The position numbers and the translations under genes are program-made. The notes under the pieces were generated by a model. It ran no database searches. It had not been told where the DNA came from and worked only from the letters and a program-made list of their open reading frames with translations. Below are positions 57,994-64,000 of a DNA stretch of 64,000 bases, piece by piece. The stretch lies in contig MU008152.1 in NCBI GenBank assembly GCA_010909165.1, forward strand, positions 124,001-188,000, given 5' to 3'. This DNA is from Anthoceros angustus. Taxonomy: Eukaryota; Streptophyta; Anthocerotopsida; Anthocerotales; Anthocerotaceae. Positions within the stretch are counted from its first letter, which is position 1; every line of letters begins with the position of its first letter.

Positions 57994-58562
57994 GTTGTTG
58001 CTTGGTCCAGCAAGCAACGCATACCTCAACATCAGTAATCGAAGGTGAGTGGTGAGCATTCAGTCATCCCTAAGTGTGGCCAAAGAGTATGCTGTTGTCT
58101 GAGTGTGGAGGATCGGACGTCTCGATTGATTTGTGAGATATGGGTATTGCCATGTAGTTCGGCATGGTTTGCACCCTGCAAGCAACGCATACTTCAACAT
58201 GAATAATTGAAGGTGGGAGTTGCCGTTCAGTTATTATGTAAAGGTGTGTTGTTGCGTGCAAGATGTCTTCCTCTACCTGGGATAGAGTATATTGTTGTCT
58301 AAGTGTGGAGGTTGGGTTTTGCTTGGTCCTGCAAGCAACACACACGCTAACATAAAGAATCGAAAGGTGAGAGGTGACCATTCGGTTATCTATGTGAACG
58401 TGTGTTGTTGTTTGTAGGGCCCCTGGCATGGTGAGAGGTGCGAGTCGGTTATCTATGTGAACGTGTGTTGTTGTTTTCAGGACCCCTGGCATGGAGTATG
58501 CTGTTGTTTAGCCGTGGATTGGACGTCTTGATTGGTTTGTCATATGTAGCTCTTGCCATGTT
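57994..58562 (+). repeat. Diverged tandem repeat, three units of about 150-245 bp
   Basis: Units begin near 57994, 58166 and 58317 with a shared '(ct)gcaagcaac(g/a)ca(t/c)ac-t-aacat' box, followed by 'gaa(a)ggtgag', '(t)tcagttat', 'agtatgctgttgtct(g/a)agtgtggagg' and 'ggacgtct-gattg'. The third unit contains its own 63-bp internal duplication (tcggttatctatgtgaacg at 58382 and 58445). No open frame is conserved between units. Confidence 0.65.
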
Positions 58563-59358
58563 GCGTGAGGTGGGCGGTATGGTTCGCAATTGTGATGTAA
58601 AGCGGACACAAAAGGATTAGTAACGTAGTATATGAGAAGAGGTCCTATACCCTTTACACATTGTGGCAACGACAGGTTCTGAGGAGAAATTTCTGATGGT
58701 GTGAATTGCAAATGCTTAAGCTCTTCAACAAGCTGTGGGAAGATGAACAGCAGAGGTGTCAAAACCCTACCCAGGTTGAACTCTGAGAGCAATAAGTGAT
58801 CTTTGTTAAGGCACATCCATCTTTCCTTCGTGGGTGTACTCTTACCCTGGGAACCTCACATAGTTTATTCCACGTTTTTTCGTTTCTCCCTCTTATACAC
58901 TTGTGTTCTTCGTTGGATACTCTGGAACTCATTGTATTTTCCAACTTGCCATTCCTTGCTGCGCCATGTTTCCTTTGCTTGGTCACCATGTAGCTCTTGC
59001 TGGCAAGGTTACTAGTCTTCAGTAGTGGGAGACACGGCGTGTGCAGTGTTGAATGGAGGACAAGGAGCTCCCCTGTAGCCCGTCTTCAGAAGGCTCCAGG
59101 TCTGTATTCAGCAGGTTGGCCTTTCTGAGTTCATTGCAAAGTTCAGGATCTTCCGCACTTCCAAGCTCATCACTGGTAGCTGGAGGAGTTCTCTTCTCAT
59201 GTGGTCGTATGTGGCCGGGTTCTACCCACTAACCAGTGTTGTTCTGGTGGGTGTGGCTTTGGGTGGCCTGGCTGCAGTAGTTCTCACTGTCATAGAGCTC
59301 AGTCATTCGGGTCCTGGATTTCACAGCACTTTTTGGGCCAATTTTGGGGCAAACTGCG

Positions 59359-62100
59359 TCACCAATAATCTCTGCAAGAGCACTTTCCGTCCTTGAAGTG
59401 ATGAAAGCGACTGACGTCCCGGGTCACAATCTCCCTCCCAATAGCCTTGGATATGTACTTGGCAGCGTTGTGGCAGTCTCCACACATCCGTAGGTTCTTC
59501 AAGATGAGAAGAGGTGTTCCTGGGGCAGTGTTGATGAGGGCAAAAGCAATGGTCAGCTTCTCGCTGTGGTAACGCAGGCACCTTTCCTTTTCCTCTTCAT
59601 CAACGTCATGGAGCACGAAGCTTGTATCCGGTACATAGCCTGCCTCCTTGATTGTGATAATCAGATTATCCAGTGTGTCGTAGATGATGTCAGTCTGTGG
59701 ATGCCTCTTGTCTTCCGCAAAGAAGAGATGAATTTCGTTTTTAATCTCCGTCCAACTGCATCCTGGATTTTTCTTCAACCCTTTGTCCTTCAACAGTCTT
59801 CTCACTGCAACCTTCTCCCGCCACATCCCTGCTGCAGCATAGGTGTTTGCCAGCAACACATGCGCTGCATCATGGCTAGGGTCCAGGTGCAGAACCCTCT
59901 CTGCAGCATGCTCAGCTATTCCAACATTGCCATGAAGTCTACAGGCGCCAAGCAGCGCCATCCACACTGCAACACCCGGTTGGGCTGACAGGTTAGTGAT
60001 AAACTCCTCAGCCTCGTCCAGCCTCCCAGCTCGGCCAAGGAGATCAACCATGCACACATGGTGTCCCTCTGTTGGGTTAATGCCGTGATCTAGAATCATG
60101 GACGTGTAATAGCTGCAGCCCTCCTTCACCAATCCAGCATGGCTACAGGCTGCAAGGACAGTCACAAATGTGATGTAATCAAGTTCAACTTCCATCTGCA
60201 GCAAGTGTTCGAAGATGATTAGAGCCTCCGTGCTCCTACCATGCTGCGTATACGCTGCCATCAATGCATTCCATGATATGATATCCCGCCGAGGCATATT
60301 ATCGAAAACTGTTCGTGCAATATCTAGCCGGCCACACTTGGCATACATGTCCACCAGAGCATTATTAACAAAAATGCGTGACCTGTGGCCACTTCTGTCG
60401 ATCATAGCGTGGATTCGCCTCCCCTCTCCAAGAACTGCGAGATTAGCACATGCGTTCAGGACGCAAACGAAGGTAACGTCAGTGGGCTGGACATCCTTCC
60501 GTAGCATTTCCTTGAACAGCTGAAGAGCATCTCTTTCTCGTCTATTGTGAATGTAAGCTGTTACCATAGCAGTCCATGCAACAGCATCTTTATCCGACAT
60601 GCCATCGAAGACCTCGAGTGCATCCTCCATGCTCTCACACTTGCCATACATGCTAATCAAGGCAGTACAGACGCAGAGGTCAGATGCAAACCCACAGCTG
60701 GAAGCATGGGTATGCATCTCTCTTCCCTCCGCCAGTGCTGCTGCATTGCCACAAGCATTCAGAACAGAGACTATGGTGCCTGAATTTGGCTTCACATCTT
60801 CTCGCTGCATCTCCTCAAACAGACTAAGCGCCTCCTTCGCAAGACCATGATCAGCATAACCTGAGAACATGGAAGTCCAAGAAACAACATCTCGCTTCGG
60901 CATTCTGTCAAATACTGCACGTGCACCTGCAATGAAGCCGCATTTGCAATACATGTCCACAAGGGCCGACCCAACAAAGATCTGTGATTCCAATCCGCAA
61001 CTTCGAACATGGGTGTGAAGTTGCTCTCCATCTTCTAGAGCCCCCAAGCTTGCACATGCGTTCAAGATCCCAACGAAAGTAATGGAGGTTGGTTTCACTC
61101 CCTTGTACAGCATTTGTCTAAAAAGCTGAAGGACGTCCTCGCTGTATCCATGACGGGAATACCCACTGATCATAGCATTCCATGACACAACGTCTCGTGT
61201 CTGCAAATTATCAAACACGGTCCTTGCAGCCTGCACGTTCCCGCATTTCGAATACATGTCCACCAATGCATTACACACATACACGTCAGACACCCATCTA
61301 CTCCTTGCAATCTGAGCATGTACCTGCTTGCCAAATCCACCATCTGCCTTAGAGGCACATGCATTCAGTACAGCAACAAAAGTCGACCCGTCAGCATTCA
61401 CTTTTGCTTCCTGCATCTGTCTATAAAGTCTGAGAGCCTTGGAGCCCTCCCCGGATCGTGTATATCCAGCAATCATTGTATTCCAGGATACTACGTCACG
61501 TTCATGCATTTTATCAAACACTGATGATGCTTCCTCCATGCTCCCACCTTTTGCATACAAATCTAGCAGGCAGTTGTCCACAATGACATCTGTCTCTGAC
61601 CAAATTTTAATGATCTCTGCATGGGTCTGCCGGCCCTCTTGGATGTTCCCCAGACTTGTGCACGCATTCAGAACAACAGTGAACACAAACTTGTCTGGCT
61701 TAACGCCTTCACCCTTCATGTTCTTGTAAAGGTCCAGAACCTGGTCTGCTTGACCACAATTAAGATAACCCTTCATTAAGGCAGTGAATGTGAACACATC
61801 ATGCCTGGACATCTGATCAAATATCTGCCGCGCAGTCAAGATCTTTCCCGAGCTGGCATACATCCTCACCAGACAGCACGCCAGCAAAGAGTTCATCTGT
61901 AGGCCACTCTTTCTGATGTGAGCATGAACTTGCATGCCATCCTGCCAGGCCTTCCTCTTTATGCATTGTTGCAACAGACGGTAATACGTATCAGGATGGG
62001 CCTGCATGCCCTGATGCTCCAAAGCATTCAATGACCGGACACATTCACTCAAACGTCCTTGGTCGCACAGGCTGCTTACATCTGCAGGTGTCATCCACAA
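59359..62100 (-). CDS. PLS-class PPR protein with DYW deaminase domain
   Basis: This 913-residue intronless protein belongs to the pentatricopeptide repeat family that edits cytidine to uridine in plastid or mitochondrial RNA. Alternating P, L and S repeats run from about residue 35 to 680 (DVFTFTALMKGYLNCGQ, DVVSWNTMIAGYTRSGE, VYVCNALVDMYSKCGN and so on). The E and E+ motifs (WMALLGACRLHGNV; NPGCSWTEIKNEIHLFFAEDKRHPQ) follow. The C-terminal DYW domain contains the HSEKL deaminase motif (HxE), CGDCHNA and the terminal GKCSCRDYW, so all zinc and catalytic residues are present. I see no strong transit-peptide composition, so the organelle is unknown. The frame is intact. Confidence 0.96.
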   Translation of the reverse strand: MWMTPADVSSLCDQGRLSECVRSLNALEHQGMQAHPDTYYRLLQQCIKRKAWQDGMQVHAHIRKSGLQMNSLLACCLVRMYASSGKILTARQIFDQMSRHDVFTFTALMKGYLNCGQADQVLDLYKNMKGEGVKPDKFVFTVVLNACTSLGNIQEGRQTHAEIIKIWSETDVIVDNCLLDLYAKGGSMEEASSVFDKMHERDVVSWNTMIAGYTRSGEGSKALRLYRQMQEAKVNADGSTFVAVLNACASKADGGFGKQVHAQIARSRWVSDVYVCNALVDMYSKCGNVQAARTVFDNLQTRDVVSWNAMISGYSRHGYSEDVLQLFRQMLYKGVKPTSITFVGILNACASLGALEDGEQLHTHVRSCGLESQIFVGSALVDMYCKCGFIAGARAVFDRMPKRDVVSWTSMFSGYADHGLAKEALSLFEEMQREDVKPNSGTIVSVLNACGNAAALAEGREMHTHASSCGFASDLCVCTALISMYGKCESMEDALEVFDGMSDKDAVAWTAMVTAYIHNRRERDALQLFKEMLRKDVQPTDVTFVCVLNACANLAVLGEGRRIHAMIDRSGHRSRIFVNNALVDMYAKCGRLDIARTVFDNMPRRDIISWNALMAAYTQHGRSTEALIIFEHLLQMEVELDYITFVTVLAACSHAGLVKEGCSYYTSMILDHGINPTEGHHVCMVDLLGRAGRLDEAEEFITNLSAQPGVAVWMALLGACRLHGNVGIAEHAAERVLHLDPSHDAAHVLLANTYAAAGMWREKVAVRRLLKDKGLKKNPGCSWTEIKNEIHLFFAEDKRHPQTDIIYDTLDNLIITIKEAGYVPDTSFVLHDVDEEEKERCLRYHSEKLTIAFALINTAPGTPLLILKNLRMCGDCHNAAKYISKAIGREIVTRDVSRFHHFKDGKCSCRDYW

Positions 62101-63827
62101 GTCTGGCCTACCGACCCCCTTGCTTGAACTGCCAGAATGGTAATCAGCGGCATAGTTTCAGCGGGATGGTCTGCATCACCTGACCACAAAGTGAACGCTT
62201 GCCCAGACTACGAGTGAAAAAAAAAGCCCCTTAAGCAAACTATCATCTGCAACACCCAGCAGTCAAACAGTTCCATTCAGGGTTTGGCCTACTTAAGACT
62301 CACATGCCCATCAGGCTGCCTGCCACGCAGACACTGGCTTCTGACTCCGTCCCAAAGGTTGCAACCTGAAGATGTTTGCCCTCTTTCATAGCCTTTACGC
62401 TGCTACGCAGGCAGAATGAAAATGTTGCCATTCCAGAACTCATGGATCATAAAAAGTTGCTGCTGAGGTGGGTGAGAAAATACCTGCCAGAACTCTCGAG
62501 CTCACCTCCGTAATGAACGGAATGCAAGCTGGAAACCCTTTCCCAGTCAATCCACAAGCCATCACTTCTGGACATTTCCACAGAGCCCGTATAATTCTTG
62601 TCTCCCTGTGGCGGTGACCAAAGATTAGCCTCACGCATGCCCACATCAGTGCCTGCTGAATTCAGTTGATAGAGCGACACTTTGTACCTTTCTCAACCTA
62701 GGATAGCCCAAGAAAGCTTCCTGTCGGGAAACCTCATCTGCATTTCAGATGCGAGGTGTTAATCATTCAAAGACGTTAAAAGTGCAGGAAACGTAGAAGC
62801 GGAATGAAGCTTGCTATTGTCACCTTCTTGTCCCTTTGTATTGCTCCGTAAGGTGGACAGACGCCTGAACCATTCCTCCATGATGATGTAGGGACTGAGA
62901 TTGGACTTCATCAAAATGCGCACCTTCACCTTCATACGGCTCTCCAATGCTCCAATCCTGGACATGAGCTACGAGATAGCTGAGAAAGACCTGCACCCTC
63001 CTCGTTTTCGTGAAACGAAATTTTTGGTTTCAACCGGAACTTTTGGTATCAACCGACTCTTTCGACGATTCCTTCAGCATTGGCAAACTTGAGTTTTCGT
63101 GGTGGAAACCCGACTGGCTGCGGTGTTTGTCTGGTATTTTATGACAGGACCGCGTGTCTGGTTGCCGGGGGTGGGAAATGAAGGCTCAAAGTGCGGTGGA
63201 GTACACTCCGTGTCTGGATGAGATACCAGCTACTGGGATACCCAGAATTTCATCGTTTCCTTTGAAATGGTCGGGGTGGATGGATTTTGAGCCAGTGTTG
63301 TGATGGTTGCCAGTCTGAAATTCAAATCTGGGACAACAAATATCTCAACTTCATTACATGCTAGGAAGCTTTGAAGAGTTGCCGTTGGCCGGACGATTTC
63401 CGCCAAACGAACAAAACATTCCCGGTCACCGGACTTTGAATCAAACGAAGCAAGGCCGCTCTTTTTTTGATTTAGACTGCTTTCACCAGGTTGTTACAGT
63501 TCGTACGCTGCGCTGACTTAATGCAATGACATCCTTGCTGAAGAAAGAAGCTTCCAATCGAACATCCATCGTCAAGGAAAGAATCACAGACACCGCCTCT
63601 AGATCAAACATCCATCGTCCACGAGGAATCACGACACCGTCGTCGATCTGTCGATTTCCGGCTCGAACGGTTTCGCTTTGGATGGTATCCAAGACATCCG
63701 ATTCGGGAAAGTACCCATAAAAAACTCGTGTTTTTTCGATTGAAGGAAAGGGACGAAAGGAAGCAAGGAGAGGCAGGAAAGGAAGGGAGGAAGGCATCGG
63801 TTGTTCGGCTGCGTCTGGAGGTAGAAA
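62101..63827. other. Divergent intergenic region
   Basis: It holds the 5' flanks of the PPR gene (-) and of the exonuclease-like gene (+). I found no conserved coding sequence, array or RNA gene. The last 60 bp before 63828 are purine-rich (aaaggaagggaggaaggc). Confidence 0.5.
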
Positions 63828-64000
63828 ATGGAAAATCTGAGCGAGATGGATGCCAGTCTGCCTGCAGGGGAGATGGCGAGCTACTGGCAGATGGAGTTCC
63901 CGGCGGAGGATATTTTGTTTGTGCAGTCTGCAGAATCTCCGAAATTCGAGCGCTTCATCGCAGCCTTGGAGGATGCCTGTATGGTAGGAATGGATGCCGA
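63828..64000 (+). CDS. 3'-5' exonuclease-like protein, N-terminal fragment
   Basis: The ATG at 63828 opens a frame that runs off the window. The peptide starts MENLSEMDASLPAGEM and contains ILFVQSAESPKFERFIAALEDA followed by CMVGMDA. This resembles the first strands of the DEDD 3'-5' exonuclease domain in plant Mut7/WRN-exo-like proteins (…VGLDAEW), where the D of 'MDA' is the first catalytic Asp. Only 57 residues are visible, so the family call is tentative. Confidence 0.6.
   Translation, partial: MENLSEMDASLPAGEMASYWQMEFPAEDILFVQSAESPKFERFIAALEDACMVGMDA

Larger units (their letters stand above)
57332..59358. other. Intergenic region with minisatellites
   Basis: No gene is recognised between NAF1 and the PPR gene. 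The first part presumably holds the NAF1 promoter. Two tandem repeat regions (57880-57980 and 57994-58562) are listed separately. The interval 58600-59350 contains only short, non-conserved frames and probably includes the PPR 3' UTR. Confidence 0.5.

Noticed and set aside
59199-59396. Small hydrophobic open frame
   Set aside because: It overlaps the 3' end of the PPR gene on the opposite strand and lacks any conserved family pattern.

Overview
This window is nuclear DNA from a land plant, most likely a seedless one. It carries a DYW-class pentatricopeptide (PPR) editing factor, peroxisomal glycolate oxidase, a TPLATE/TSET subunit, a WOX13-clade homeobox gene, a DMP membrane protein, plant-type UPF1 and a Raf-like MAPKKK. 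Introns are GT-AG and very short, mostly 60-100 nt, which is typical of a compact genome such as Selaginella. That assignment is inference; no species was identified.

Layout. 1-4.2 kb: AT-rich, gene-poor DNA with minisatellites and a decayed Ty1/copia fragment. 4.4-8.2 kb: UPF1, intronless (+). 9.1-9.9 kb: DMP membrane protein (-). 11.8-14.3 kb: MLN51/Barentsz exon-junction-complex protein (-, six exons), sharing a 306-bp divergent promoter with an At4g18490-like gene (+, 14.6-17.6 kb). 17.9-22.0 kb: TTLL12-type tubulin-tyrosine-ligase-like protein with leucine-rich repeats (+), tail-to-tail with a WOX13-clade homeobox gene (-, 22.2-22.7 kb). 22.7-26.0 kb: no gene recognised, but tandem copies of the 3' half of a tRNA-Gly. 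26.0-31.1 kb: TWD40-1, intronless, 1677 codons (-). 31.4-33.6 kb: glycolate oxidase (-, eleven exons, PTS1 SRL). 35.8-39.5 kb: malectin-like LRR receptor kinase (+) that lacks its transmembrane segment and kinase N-lobe. 39.6-48.4 kb: a mosaic of local duplications. 48.4-54.1 kb: the surviving Raf-like kinase (+). 54.5-54.9 kb: mitochondrial ribosomal protein bS6m (-). 55.0-57.3 kb: NAF1, the H/ACA snoRNP assembly factor (-). 59.4-62.1 kb: intronless PPR-DYW protein (-). 63.8 kb to the edge: start of a 3'-5' exonuclease-like gene (+).

Most genes are unrelated housekeeping functions and form no operon-like unit. UPF1 and MLN51 both belong to nonsense-mediated decay and exon-junction surveillance, but their proximity may be chance.

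The most unusual part is the mosaic at about 38.1-50.4 kb. The promoter and 5' end of the Raf-like gene are present in up to four copies. Pieces of the receptor-kinase 3' flank, the 3' end of NAF1, a kinase N-lobe exon and an internal Raf exon are spliced between them. Several junctions carry 6-9 bp of microhomology (TATCTC, TCACTCCGC, CTGATGCCT, TTGTCGAGG, TCATTCATC). This is the signature of serial replication template switching, with all recognised donors lying within about 20 kb. Misassembly must be excluded first.
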